Shown one piece after another: positions 11,725 through 25,800 of a DNA stretch of 64,000 nucleotides. Under the pieces are notes generated by a model. The model was not told the DNA's origin, ran no database searches, and saw only the letters and a list, made by a program, of their open reading frames with translations. The stretch's first letter is position 1. Each line of letters begins with the position of its first letter. The DNA is from Salminus brasiliensis (taxonomy: Eukaryota > Chordata > Actinopteri > Characiformes > Bryconidae), in the NCBI RefSeq assembly GCF_030463535.1, contig NC_132891.1, positions 7,837,622 through 7,901,621 of the forward strand, in the 5' to 3' direction. A program made the position numbers and the translations under genes.

Positions 11725-13205
11725 TGAGGTTGCATAATCATTTTACACTCATATATGGGGAGGGGGTTGAGAGAGAAAGAAGAAAGACAGATGTAGAGAG
11801 AAAGAGAGAGAAAAAGAAAGAGAGAGAGAGATAGAGTGGATGGTCAGAAGAGCTTGTGAGAGTCCAAACATGTGCTTGTGCTGTCTGCTCTCCCAGCACC
11901 CAGTCCAATGGTTCCTCAAACGCCACTGTGAGTCTGCTAACAGCTACGCCATCTTATAGGTAACATATCTCAGTTATGTTGTGTTACTACTGATATCAAC
12001 CAGCTCAGAGGATCTGGACTACACTACACTACACGATAGAATAAATAGATATCTACTGGTCTTCCTTTGGAAACTATAAGGGTAGATGTGCAGGACTGAT
12101 TGCAACCAGCCAAACAACCAACCAGTCTATCAGCTCACAGAGCACAGATTGACGGGTAGCAGAGATATGAAGAACTGGAGGATCTTCTCTGCATCTCATC
12201 TTCCTTCCATCTTGGGAGAGAGGGACTGAGTGGGATGATAAGTGATTGATTTTTAATGTTCATCAGTTTTGAATCAGAATCCTGGTAACTGCTTCTCCGA
12301 CGAGTAGATGTTTCCACCATCTAGCATCATCCAGCATTAGGCCGGAATTGGGATCCCTCTCATATCATCCACATACAGCCAACGCCCCCTCTTGTCTCCT
12401 TCTTCTCCTGCGTCCTGCCATGGCCCAGTATGACGTTGATCACCCAGGAACTGATGTGAGTGCACAACTCAGAAGCAAAGTCTCCGTACTGAAAAGATGC
12501 TAACATGCTTACGATATCCCAGGCCAGAGCTTCAGACGTCACGAGCTGGTTAAAGCAGAAACCACGTGAAGCAGCTATCCTACTGAGGGAATAGGGTTTC
12601 TTTTCTTTTATTTTCTTTTCTTTTGTACTTATTTTTTCCAAGGTGCATAGGGCTGAGGACACACCGAACCGGAATGAAAGATAGGGAATCTTACATGTAC
12701 TGCGACCCACAGTACATACAGAAACGGTTAGCAGTAGTCTTTATTCTTTATGTGTGTGTATGCTAATGTCTGTATTAAACCTTCAGAACTTAACGTAAGC
12801 AGTGTGCCCGGTTCCTACGTGACTGCCTCTATCTCACAGTGTATGTGTGAAAAGAAGGGAAGGGTAGACGTCGATGCACAGCGGATCTGAAGAAAGTCTT
12901 ATTTACCATATCTCTCCTTTTTACAATTTGCTAATTCATCGGCCACTCACTCAGTCAGTTCCCTCCAAAGGTGGAGGGGCAGGGCAAGGGGATAGAGGAG
13001 GGATGGAACGCCTGTCAAGTCGTCTTCTCCCTTCTTTCTTCTCTATTTTCCTCTCACTCTAGTTTGTTCTTTTTTTAGAATTGAGTAGTAGGTGGATGAG
13101 TTAACTCGGTGGTTTACTATTGTTTTTTTTTTTTTCTTAATTTCTTCACAGTGTGCTTTTGGAGGTGTTGCTCCTGACTGGCTGTAGGTTGAGGGAGGGT
13201 GCGTG

Positions 13206-13445
13206 TCAGTAGGGGGAGAAGAGGATTGGCCCGTGTGAGGTGCGGATGGGCCCGGGGGCCGGTCTCAGGATGGCATGGCTAAGGGGTGGGCCCTGCAGGA
13301 GATGATGATGATGATGATGATGCGGATGGGGGGCGGGAGCTGCGGCGCGGAGAGCCAGCGGATTGGAGGAAGCAGCGGCTGCCATTGCTGCAGCAACGGC
13401 CAGAGGACTGGGCAGGAGACCAGCGCCCAACGCTTTGGTGAGATC
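13206..13445 (-). CDS. znf385a: znf385a terminal coding exon G with polyhistidine tract
   Basis: There are 240 coding bases, 79 residues plus TGA. The acceptor is the pyrimidine-rich cgtctttctttcag. It starts [20 protein letters not shown], continues with an Ala-rich helix-like run, then a His stretch, [20 protein letters not shown] and the family C-terminus GPILFSPY. The seven consecutive histidines (residues 387-393) come from a CAT-type triplet repeat at about 13300-13322 and look like a lineage-specific expansion; the mammalian protein as I recall it lacks it. An in-frame upstream acceptor (exon start at 13478) would add 11 residues, [11 protein letters not shown], but its pyrimidine tract is weaker. 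Confidence 0.95.
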   Translation of the reverse strand, partial: DLTKALGAGLLPSPLAVAAAMAAAASSNPLALRAAAPAPHPHHHHHHHLLQGPPLSHAILRPAPGPIRTSHGPILFSPY

Positions 13446-16400
13446 CTGAAAGAAAGACGGAGAGCAAAACTGATTGAGCTGCACGGCAGAGCTGGGTGAC
13501 TGGGTCTTAACAATCTCCATCAATAAATCTGGCCACTTTAGCCACATAGTCCCGTTCAGTGCACTGAGCTAATTGCTCAGTAAATAAATAAAATCAATAA
13601 TAAAATCAACTGACAGTCAGAGACAGTTCAACAGGCAGGTAAACAGTGTTTAGAAAAACAAGTTCTGTTTAAAAGCTACTGTGAACCTTTAAAATGCATT
13701 TAGAATTGCTTATACATATAACATTTTTAAATATCTATCAGCCATTACATTAAAACCACTGGCAGGTAAAGCGATTAACATTGTTAACCTAGTTCCAATG
13801 GCATCTATCAAGGGGTGGATATATTAGGCAGCAAGTGAACAGTCAGTTCTTAAAGGTGATGTATGAAAAGCAGGAGAAATGGGCAAGCATAAGAATCTGA
13901 GATAGTTTGACAAGAACCAAACTGTGATATCTAGGCGATACTAGGGAAACCCCATATTTAGATTTTTCATTTAGGAGAGTTTGTGCACCCATGGGACACT
14001 TACCGTGAGGTCTGCTCCCCTGTGCTTTTTGTGTCGGCTTAGGAGTGGGTTGGGCTTCCCTGCCACTCCATCCCGGTGCCTTCGACTTGATATGTGCTGC
14101 AGACATAGAACACAGAAGCAGTCAGCATAGTAATTATTAAAAAATACATTTCTGATAAAACTTATGAATTATTCATTGCCGTGTGTGCGAGCTTCCAAAA
14201 AGCTAAAAACAAACAAAAAAGGGATTAGGAATGGATTATAGTACTGACTTAAAAATGACATTTTATTGCAACTCGGTTTCATTCATTTTGACAACACCCG
14301 TGTAAACTACGTACACATTTCAGATGTACATCGAATGCATTACTTTCTTCACTGCAGCGAGAGCTCCTGCACCCTGCAGTTTAACACGAACACAGTAATA
14401 TGCTGTTTTTCCTCACCTGTTTGAGCTGCAGTTCCGAATTGACCCGCACATTGCAGATCTCACAGTGGAAGGTGCGTTCCTGAGTGTTGGGATCTGTTGC
14501 CCCACCTCCCTGCTCCCCACTGGGCTTGGGGCCTAGACGGGGGTACGCCTTAATGGGGCCCAGCCCGCTCCTGGCCTCCAGAATGGTTTTGTGTTTGGTG
14601 CCTAAGAAACATAGAGACACATAAGACAGGTGCTATTGCTGACACTCAATAAATCACACGCTTCACCAAACCAAATGGAAGGTATATTAGAGGAATAACA
14701 CCAGGGGCTATAGTCAGGCATGACTCAGAAAAAGAGCATCTGCTCTGTCACACAGACTAATGGCCTAGACTGCCTTCTTACTATACCTTTGAACCTCTAG
14801 GGAAAGATAAAGACTCATTTAAGCATTCACACTTTCACAAGTTTCTGCCTTAAATGAACACACATGTGAGAAGTAATGGCCTGCCTCAAGCACTAGGGGG
14901 CTCAGTCAGTATCTTCATACCATGTCCACAGGACTGAGCTACAGTCTGCAGGCTGGAAACACTGACACGGATGGAGATACAGTGGAAAATCTATCTTCTG
15001 CGTTTTCTGTTTCCTTGTCATTTTGATGGCAATACATCATTACGCTCACTGAGAATCATATCTGGCAATGTGAGGAAAGCTGATGTAGGTACTTGCTACA
15101 TTCCACTGAATGCAGTAATTTATTCATAAATCTAATGTTTCTCCAGGGTTTGCAGAGTACTGACTTAAGCAATGAGGGCAATAGTTGAGACCGCACTCTT
15201 TCACAGCTCTTGCAAAACTGCATTCTTTAGGCTCTTTTCCGACTCGCAGACACAGTGTTTTGCCAAACATGAACTTCATCAATTTTCATTGCTGGGTTTA
15301 ATAAAGTCTCACACATGTTTCTGTTTAAGTGTGTGAGTGTCATGTCCCGGGCCTATGAGGATGAAAACATGGCTAAGCCTTTAAGGCAGAGAACACGCAA
15401 TAGCCACATGCTTGGAAACCGACGAACCATCAATGTTCTTCATGATGCGTATAAAAACATAATGGTCCAGCCCACTCAGTTCCTCACTCACAGTTAATTG
15501 CATGTTTTTTTCTTGGTTAAAAAACAATTCCAGTCAGATCGAAAGCAGCCATCGTCTCCCTTTGACCGAGAATTTGCCTTGAGCCCCCAGATCCCTGAGC
15601 AGTGTGTGTGTGTGTGGGGGGGGGGGGGTGGTGGTGGTTTGGGTAACAGTGAGGGAAAGAGCGTGGGGGGAAGAGGGAGGGCAGTGAGAGAGTGACATGC
15701 TGGCCAAAAATGCACTCTTGCAATGTTTGTCTTCATCTTGGTTCCAAATTGGACAGACAATAAGAGTTGCTCGCCTCTCTGTCTGGACTCGATCTGTAAA
15801 TACATTCTGGGGCATAAACAAACAGATGACACAAGTATTGACACATGAGTTTGGCCAACAGACTGAGGAAACCAACAGAGCCGCCTTTATGAGCAAACAC
15901 TGAGCCCTTCCAGCTCCTCAACCTTCATTTCTCCACCTACTTCCACTCTGCCGCTCCACGTCTGCACATGTGCTTTTATTTTTGGGCCTCTGTCATTTTT
16001 TTTAAAGATTTGTTTGGCTATATGACTTCCAGATTGCGATGTTCTGCTTAAGGATGACTTATTAACCACCCCCTCCAGCAGCCTTTAATGTCTGCTCTCT
16101 CCCCCACCCCACTTGTTTGATGTGTACACAAGAAGAGTGACATCTTGTGTGTACATAAAGTGAGAACTCCAGAAAAACAGGAAATGCCCGGTGTTGGTAA
16201 AAGGGGTCAAACACGATTAACAGTCAATCCTGATTCAGATCATTAATATCATCTGGAAAGTGTAACAGTGATTTAAAGGCCTGGCTAGTCAATTTAACAA
16301 GCTTGGCATGTTTTCGCCTCTAATCAACTTATCTAAACAGCCAATCTCATTTCAGGGTACTTTAAATGACATGAATTTGATCTTGATCAGAGCGGCTGCC

Positions 16401-16776
16401 CACCAAATGAAGAGATGAAGAGTGAGCCAAAAAGATAGAAGGCTATAGCAATGTGCTTCATTCAGGTTTCCAAGTCAGTATATTGCGTTTAGGGAAAAAA
16501 ACAGGTTGGCTGCTTAAGGAAATGCTGTATACTGTATCAAAGAGAACACTGAATGTACTGAAGTAAAGGGAGTACTGACTAAACTGTACTACAGCGAATA
16601 CCAAGTATACTGAACTAAAGTAAACACTGAGTCTATTGAACTAATGAGAACAATTAATCAGCACTAAAGCAGATACCGGGTGTACTGTACTAATTGGAAT
16701 CCTGAGTGTTTGGCACCAAAGGAAATACTGGATACATACTGTGCCAGTGGAAACACTGAGTATACTGAAACTAAGG

Positions 16777-16838
<62 letters not shown>

Positions 16839-19800
16839 AATACTACTGAGTATATTGTACTAATGAGATATTAGGTAGACTGTACTAAAGGGGGCATTGT
16901 GTATGCTAACGTAAAGAGGATACTGAGTATACTGTAGTCAATACTAAGTATTATGTACCAATGAGTGTCACATATTGTATTAAAGAAAATACTGGATATA
17001 TACTGAGCCAATAAGAAATAGAATATGAATTATATTGTACTAAGGAGATACAGATTATGTTAGTCTAAAGGGAACACTGACTGTAGCATAAAAATTAAAA
17101 CGGACTGAAAATACTGGGTATATAATGTACACGGAGTACACTGAGTATACTGAAGTAAATGAAATACTGAATATACTGTACCAAACCGAATACCAATTAC
17201 ATTGCACTACAGATAGATTGAGTATACTGTACTAAAGAGAACATTTGAGTATACTAAGGTAAAGGAAATGTGTGTTATATTGTAGTAAATACTTTTTTTT
17301 AAGTATTCTGAAGTATTTGTATACTTTTACTAAATACTGTACTAACAAGAATAACCATAATTTTGTACTAAATGGGATAGTGAGTATACTGTACTAAAGA
17401 CAATACTGGGCAATAATAAAAGGAACACACCTGCGAAATATACAAGAATGCCATATAACAAAGTATAAGAAATACTAAATTATACTGCAGAGCAGTGCCT
17501 GTTCACATAAAACAGCTTAATATAGTAATGAATGCAAATACTCCACACTAAGACTGTCTAATGGTTTTTAGGCCCCCCAGGGCATTGTAACAGAGCCTAG
17601 TCATGTGTAAATCACAGAAAAGTGAGTGAAATCTCTTTCACAGAGACACAGCAACCATCTGATTTTAGACATTTAAACAGGCGTTCTGCAGCGACCATAA
17701 TTGCTAGTCTGCCCCTTCAACCAAGTGAAGTGTGGTGCCTTGAGCCTGGCTCAGCACATTGCTGCAGCTCAAAGCACAAGCTAAAACATGCATTTTTTAG
17801 CAGCTGATTTCTTTAAATAATTACGCGTTTAGCTGAGCAGCCTCGTGCAGGTATGCGGGATCATAGGCAGACGTGTATTAACAATCCTGGCAGCAGAGCA
17901 GGAATATTTATCTGACAGCACACCTAAGTTGTGTCCCATCATTTTTGTGCAGCTACAATGGAAAGTCAGTCCTCGGCATAAGTAACCAAACACCTGTGCT
18001 GAATTTGTTAACTTGGAGACCTGACACCCATCCAACTCCAAATGACTTTTGCATTTTAAATCGTCGTACTATGAACTGAGAGGGATGACCTGTTCGCCCG
18101 GGGAGACCAGACCAAGCATTTGAAGTGAGTAAAGCATGAACCGTGCTCTGGGTTTAAATACCTATAAATCACTTGCACTGATTATTCCAATGATGTAGTG
18201 TTCTGCAGATGTGATACTGCAGGAGGCATTATGCAATCTAGAAAAAAGCGACTGCAAATGCACGCACAGAGCTTGTCTAGTCCCAGTAGAGACATATTGC
18301 CTATAGAGTAAGACTTTCTGATTGAGCAGATGAACATAAACCTGCTGTCACCATGCCTACTTGTATGAAGCATGGTGGGTTAGAGGGGTTATCTAGTAGA
18401 AAGCCTTCTTCCCTGGACATTAGAGACAGTTAATCCAACGAAAGTACAATTAACAAATTTTAATATCCTTAATACCAGAATTAGCAGTGAATGAGCAGGT
18501 GTCCCAATGCTTTTGTCCATACTGCTTATGTAAGCATTATTTAACTGTGCATATGGAGAAGAACAATCTAGAAGAGTGTGAAAGGGGAACTGGGCAATGA
18601 ACAGCTGCGAATAGAGGAGAATATTCTAGAGCAGTGAAAATAGGGAGAACATTCTGGAGCAGTGGGAACGGAGGAAAGGTGGAGAACGTTCTAGGACAGG
18701 GTGAATTGGGCAGATCAGTCTAGATCAGTACAAGTTGGGAGGACATTCTATATCAGCGGAGAACATGCTGCCTAAATGGGAACAGAAAACGTCAAAACAG
18801 CGTAAAAAGACGAACAGTGTGAACAGGGGCAGAACAACTGAGGAGAACATTTTAGAACAGCATGGATAGAGGAACACATTCTAACTGTGTGACTGGGGAC
18901 AGAAACATCCAAAAATATGAAAAGAGGAACACATTCTAGAACAGGGTGTATGAGGGAGAACATTGTAGAAGAGTGTAAATGTGCCATTCTAGAGGAGTAT
19001 GAATGTGACGGAGCATTCTAGAAGGACACAAACGATGGAGAACATGCTAGAACAAAAAAGAAACTGTAGAACTGGGAAAATCTAAAACTGTGAAAGAAGG
19101 AAAACGTTCTAGATCAGTGAAAATGTGGCAGAGCATCCTAGAAGGACATACATGAAGGAGAACATTCTAGAAACATGTGAATGAGGTTGAGTAGTCTAGA
19201 ACAGTGTGAACAGGGCAGAGCATTTAAGAAGGATATAAATAAAGAAGAACTTTCTAGAACAGTTTAAAAGGAGGAGCACATGCTAGAACACACAGGATGG
19301 CACTCCAACCCAATTTGGATTGTTCCAATGTGCGCTGGGTTGTGGAAAACATCCACTGAATGGATCCTTAGGGAATAGAACATAGTTCTTCTAATTCATC
19401 GCTCCAAAGAACCCATATTTGCACCTGCAGGGCTGCAGATGGAATGTGTGGTGAAGCTCACCTTTGTTGTGAGCCTCCAGCTGGGAGAGAGAGTTGACGG
19501 CCACTTTGCACAGTGAGCAGTACAGCAGCTTCTTGGCCTTGTCTTCCTCTGTTTCGGGGTTGCCGGAGGCGGCTGTGGTTGCTGCAGGGGTTCCGGGGCT
19601 GGACTGCTCCGGGTTGGTGGGGCCACAGCCAGGGGAGGAACTGCTAGCAGGTGGGGGGACAGGAGTGGCAGGGCTTGGCATGAGGGCACCAGCGGAGGGG
19701 CCGGGCGAGTCTGGGGTAGGAGAAGTTGACGCAGGCAGAGGCCCCTGAGCCGCCACAGACCGGTTCAACTGAGGACCAGGCTGTGTCTCATCTACAAAAC

Positions 19801-22800
19801 AAAGAAACACCACTATTATATCAACTGCTGCTTTTCTGTTCCGAGGTAATTAGAGTCTTGCTTTTGCATTCCTCACAATAAAGAATGGGATTGGAATGTC
19901 TTTTTTTCCCCCTCAAACCTCCAATTGAGCTGGCCTTGAAGGCCTGCCAGGTAGTACACACCACAGAGTTTATGGAGCATAGAAAAACAGCATTCAGAAA
20001 TACCAGCTCATGAAGCACAATGCTTTAAATTGACATAAAAAGGTATTTCTGATAATCTTTAGGGTTGCTGCACAAATTTAAATGTGTTCTTTTTAATTTG
20101 TACAGCAAATGAAAGGGATCATTTGCAGTATTTTGGACACAGAGGGTTCAGAAAGTTGAGGACAGGACCGTGTGATGTGGTTTCACCCTTCTGCACCAGA
20201 GGAAAGAAATGGAAAACAGATGGGTTTGTTTTCCTTTCTGGTATTTTTGGGTGAGAAAGTGAAAGAAAACACACACTCACAAACACACATATACATATGT
20301 TCATACACAAATCACTACATGCCCTATAAACTATAATGGCAAAAGTATTGGGACACCTGCTCATTTATAGTTTTCTCTGAAATAAAGGGTATTTAATAAC
20401 AGTTTATCTTGCTTTTGTTTAAGTAACCATCTCTATGTCCAGGGAAGAAGGCTTTCTACTAGATTTTGGAGGGGCATTGCTGTGAGGATTTGACTGCATT
20501 CAGCGACAAGAGCGTTAGAGCGTGCACCATCCATCATTACAGAGAACACAGTTCCGCTGCTCTACAGCTTAATGCTGGGGGGCTTTATACCCCTCTAGTC
20601 CACACCTGGCATTAGGCATGGTGCCATAGATTCAATAGATCTGCTCCAGAGAGTTTTTTACAGGGACAAGACAATGTGTGTGTGTGTGTGTACATTTGCA
20701 CATCTGCATCAGCAATGGGTGAAACTTGCAGTACAGCTCAATACATTTATTAGAAAGGGTGTCCACAAACATTTGGACATATATTGTACAAAGTATTGTC
20801 TCTCAACATCCTTGTATCTACAAAACAGCAACTTTACAGGAGAAGAACTTTCAATGGAAGTCAATGTATAAAGATTGTATTCCAAGTCACTTTGGAGCAT
20901 TTCTATTGGTCCATTTATGATCACAATGTATAGAACAACTGTCAGATTCACATCATATAAGAAAGTGAAAAAATGTTTTAAAAAATGGACATGTGTGTGC
21001 AGTTATATTTAATAGGGCATTTTATAATCTAAAAAAATCAGATCATAATAAATGCTTTTTTCCTTCCAGTGAAACATGGAGACATGGCTTTTGTCAAAAA
21101 GGACTTTTTTCTCCTAAAAATGTACGGAAACACACTCTCACACACAGGATACGAGGATACAGAACACACGCCTGTTTTGAATAAGGCTATCCCCTCCTAT
21201 GAGTAATGCTTTAGGCATTCAGCAAGATTCTGGGTGGAGTACCACAAAGACCCCCTAAATTTGGGTGGGGGAGTATTCCAGAGTTCCGTCAGTCACCTCT
21301 AGTAAAAATAAAGCGATATCTTCCCAAACCGAAGGCACTGAGAGCCAAGTTCAGTCACACATTATGGTCTTGGAGAGAATATGTCAGAACAGTTCAGGCG
21401 AGAAACGTAAACACTGACTTTAAATGCTCATTTCCGTTTAAGGATTACGTAGGCCTTTACCATTTCCAACTACTTAGCCCATGAGCTCTTACACAAACTC
21501 ATGCTCACGCTGCGTTTTTAACGGTTACACCCTGAGCAGCGCTCAGCTGTGCCATACATAACATAATCTTATGTAGCAGAAATGTTCTAGCTGAATGTTC
21601 TAGCTGTTTCTGGCGGAGTCTTACAGGTGGAGGAGCCACTTTAGAGCTCATTCTGACTTCATGCTGAAAGTCCCTAACGCCCCCTGCTCTATATCTCTCT
21701 CTCATTCTCACTCGCCAACTCTCTGCTCCCTATCTTTCCCTCACTGTCTCTATTAACTATTTTTCAGTTTGCAGAGCAGATGTGGGCCTGTGTGTCTTCC
21801 AGGCTGACCAGCTTTCAGAGGCTCATGAAGATCAGCTGGATGAAAGTGCAGTGTAAAGGGGAATGCCTCTGCGGGAAGATACAGGATGTTCGAGCAAACG
21901 ACCCTTGTGACCTGTTACACACAGAGGGGAGAGTAATGACTCTATGCACACAGTACTGTGTGCTATTAGCCCTCTGAAGAAGTGAATGTATGGACATGTT
22001 TGGAGGGAGTGGAATTTATAAAGGGGATAGCTTTGGCTCTAAAATCTGACTGACTGAGCCATTTACAAATACATTTACATACATTTACAAAGCAGTTGTA
22101 TACACACAGGCAGCTGCACAGCTGCACATCTTCCATTTGATCCAAAAGTGCTAGGATGACCACATTATGCACTTACAGTATGTTAATGTACAAGACCAAT
22201 AAATAGCTTTAATAGTTTTTTTATGGGATATTTTACCACTTGTTTGCATAAATAAAATGTATGATCTAGTAAGTAAAGTGTTTTGGAAGCTTAACAATGT
22301 TTATCTACAACAGCTACCTCAAAACAATGAGAAAATATGGTTTTCCATGAGATGGGCCCTTTAAAAAGCTGTAACATAGCATTCTGTTAATAAACACTAA
22401 TTGGTGGAAGAAGTGATTATTACTAATATAAAATATAATTAGTTGTTGCTATAATACAAATAATTTGATCATATTATAGTGGCTTTCATTTTAAAAGCAA
22501 TAAGCTCCTACTTTTTGTGTTTTGCTTTTCCGTGCCCCTTGGTTTGTTTTCTTAATGAAGCGCAGCTGAACTTCCACTCCAACCTAATACTCGCAGCACT
22601 GCTTATTCTCATATACACCCACAATTATTCACCATGATCATCATCATTACACACACACCCACCCACATGTACACTCACAACCTTACGAGCACAGCATCAG
22701 GTCTGCTGAAAAAAAAAGTCTAGTGAGTGGCAGTGAGTGGGTGGTGAGGCACTGCAAACTCTGCAGCGTGCATGTGGTTTGGGTTAAGCTCTAGAAGAGT

Positions 22801-25800
22801 GAGGAAAGGTGGAGTGAGAGTAACGGGGGGTTCTTGTGGTTCTCTTAGAGCTGAACCGTTTCATTTACAACCATCATCTCCATCTCCAGCTTGCGCACTA
22901 CACCAGGTGCAGTCCTGACCTTACTGCACTCTGTCCTGCACACTTCACAGCCTAACCCGACCATCCACTCTTGAGCGGTGCACACATTTTACACTCAAAT
23001 GAGACAAGACTTGCATAAGCTATCAAAAACAGAGGCGTTCTCCAAACACAGCCAGGCCGTACCATAAATATTTTAAGAACGGGTTCAGAGGGGAAAACAA
23101 CACTAAATATTATTTTCTAATAGTGAAATGTTTAAACCAGGCACAGAGAACCAAAAGTGGGCATGCTATTTGATTCTAAGAGAGCAGTTATGGTGTAACT
23201 ATGCACACCACACAAATAAGGCAATTAAACTTACTCTAAAATCCTCTGCATGTTTCCCACCAGCAAACTCCCATGCTGATACATATTCCAACACCAAAAC
23301 AGTGATGCATAGAATTCAATGGATTTAATAGTACATATGTTCTATAGGAAGCAAATACATACATACATACATACAATACAATACAATATATTTTTTTGTA
23401 ATTTATTTTACATATTAAACAGTTTCCAGTGTCCTCATCTCATCTAAAAGGTGGCTATCAGAGCTGATGATTTTATTGGATCTCTCAGTTCTATTAATCC
23501 TGATCAAATCAAAGCTTTTCTAGTCCATGTAGATAAGTACTGCCAATAGAATAGGACTCTCTGGAGCAAATACACTTAAACCTATTGACACCATGCGTAA
23601 TGCCAGGCATGGGCTAGAGGGGTATAAAGCTTCCCAGCATTGTGCTGTGGAGCAGTGGAACTGTGTTGTCTGGAATGTCTGGTTGGTGCTCCACTGTGTC
23701 TTTATACACTGCCGCTAACGAAACATAACTGGACATCTCAACATGCTTGGAGGATAATTCCTGCAAACTGCTAACACTGTAGTGCCATCCAGCCAGCTAT
23801 GCCATGCCAGCCAATACTGGCTAGGTTCACCCTGAGTGATGTGGATAAAGGAAGGGCCATCCTACCCACCCAGAGAGACCAATTATGCTCTCTTTGACTC
23901 AGAGTCATAAATGGCTGTGGCATCACTTATTAACTCCCAATAAGAGGTGTGCACTTAGACAGTTGTGCCACTTGAGACTTATTAAACTTAACAGGATTTT
24001 GGACTCATAAGAATTAAAGCAATAGCTCACATATATAAAAAACACTAGCTTTGTAGTTTCTTCATAGCAGCAGACAAAACTGCAGCAGCACGGCCTGTGT
24101 GTGTGACAGGTGTGTTAAAGGGGTCAGATAGGAGAGAGGGCCAAAAGCCACCAGTCACCCCACCCCTAGTTAATCATTAACAAGCACTGAAACACAAGGC
24201 CCAATACGAGCACTGTGGCTGATTAATTATGGAGGGAGGTGCGTTCACTCTCTCTCTCTCTCTTTCCCTCCCTCTCTCTCTCTATCTCTCTCTCTCTTTC
24301 ATTTCTGGCTCCTGCTTTAAACACTGAGTCACACAGGCCCAGACACACTTCTCCCATCCAGCAGCACTCGCCTATTTACCAAACCCTTCCTGTCATCTTT
24401 ATAGACTGAGGGTGTTGCGGAGATCCTGCCACTGTAGCTTTGGAGGTGTATGATGACGGAAGCAGTCGAGGAGATTTAGAGGAGCTTAGGGACGCGAGGC
24501 TAGGAGCTTATCATTGCTGTCACAAGACAACTTAGCAACTCCATTTTATTAAAACTGTTTGATGCCAGCTGTAAACCAATAGAAAATGACCAAAATGACT
24601 TCAATGCAATGTTTTTAGGAAATGCTAATTTCATGCACATAAATGGACATGCATTGTCTATTGTATATTTTAGAGAAGCTCAGGGAAGCAGATCTAAGAG
24701 CTTATTATTACAGTCAGTTTATGTTACTCTGTTTAAAAATGCAGGCTGCCCTTTATGTTGCAGTAAACATTTGATCATCAGTAGACCAACAGAAATGGTA
24801 CAAACTGATCCAATAAAATCTCTACATTAATATACAGTGCTGTGAAAGAAATGCTATTTTATCCAGGGGTGGTCTTCATCTTTAGTAAATGGACTGACCC
24901 ATTGTTAACTCAGGTAATTGTCTTTATCTTATATTGGATGATCCGGCACATTAAATATGTTACAATAGAAGAAATTGGGAATAACTGGGCTAAATATTTT
25001 TTTCACAGTATTGTACATACAAATTATGAGCATAAAAACATTGTTTCTAAGATGCAAGGTTTTCTGCCAACAGTCACATTGGGCCAGGAACAGGCACAGA
25101 TGAGCCCCCTTGTGCTATTTCAATCTCTATTCAGCTTCTGCACACTAATATACTCTTCTGCTATAGCTACAGGCCAGATGTGGCAGCCCAAAGCTAGCGT
25201 TTGAATGTGAGAGGCCCAGGCCACAAGATGTTTTGGTTGACATACTGGTTTTAGTGCAACCCTTCATTAGGGAGGGAGGGGTCATGAAGGAGTGAAACCA
25301 GTAGGGAGTAAACAGAGAGTCTGAAGATCCCTGTCAAACCTCCAGCTCCCCAAGTCCCTCAGGACTGACCTGGCCTCTTTCTCCCCAGAGCCTTGGACTT
25401 AAGCGATGTCCAGGAAACAGGCTCTCAGTGTGGAGATAGATTCATTCGATTGGGTCTCCTGGCAACAGCTGAAACTTTACACCCACGCCGGTCAAAAAAA
25501 AGGGGTGACTTTTCGGACTGGGGGTTTTGTCTTTCCTCCTTCTGGAAGAGGCTGGCTCCGATGATGCGTGAAAGCAAGTCTTCAATAAATAATAACAGTT
25601 TCAGGTCTAGTTTAGCACTGCATGGCAGCAGTTCTCATGAAGCGTGGGAATTCTCCTTCCAGCCCGACCTCCCACCCCAAACACACACACACACACACAC
25701 ACACATGTGCACAAAGAGCAAATGGAGCAAATGTGGAAAACACTTCTCAAGTTCCATTAACTGCTGCCATATTACAAGGCAACAAACACACCCATAAACA

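Larger units (their letters stand above)
11570..13205 (-). other. znf385a: probable 3' UTR of znf385a
   Basis: The region downstream of the stop codon shows no other gene apart from a short proline-rich ORF listed separately. Minus-strand AATAAA signals occur at 12745-12740 and at 11594-11589. I take the second as the likely distal end because it is followed by A-rich sequence. A TTTTC-type pyrimidine run on the plus strand lies at about 12595-12625. The extent is inferred from these signals only and no transcript was available. Confidence 0.4.
14602..19461 (-). other. znf385a: znf385a intron D-E with two degenerate minisatellites and one MITE
   Basis: A 4860-base intron that splits zinc finger 2. 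It contains a GT/G run (15602-15640), a degenerate tandem array (16510-17420) with an embedded AT tract, a reverse-orientation MITE (18249-18522) and a second, unrelated degenerate array (18545-19300). No exon was seen inside. Confidence 0.85.

Noticed and set aside
15494..15896. Overlapping minus-strand ORFs of 116 and 120 codons
   Set aside because: Both include the GT/G simple repeat read as Pro/His/Thr runs, and they are in different frames over the same bases.
16510..17420. Regular spaced repeats resembling a CRISPR array
   Set aside because: Units are degenerate and head to tail with no unique spacers of constant size, and the locus is a vertebrate intron.
24842..25204. 120-codon plus-strand ORF with hydrophobic stretches
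   Set aside because: Composition is AT-driven. No family features and no supporting exon structure.
25393..25797. 134-codon plus-strand ORF
   Set aside because: It reads through a CA microsatellite and has no recognisable motif or splice context.
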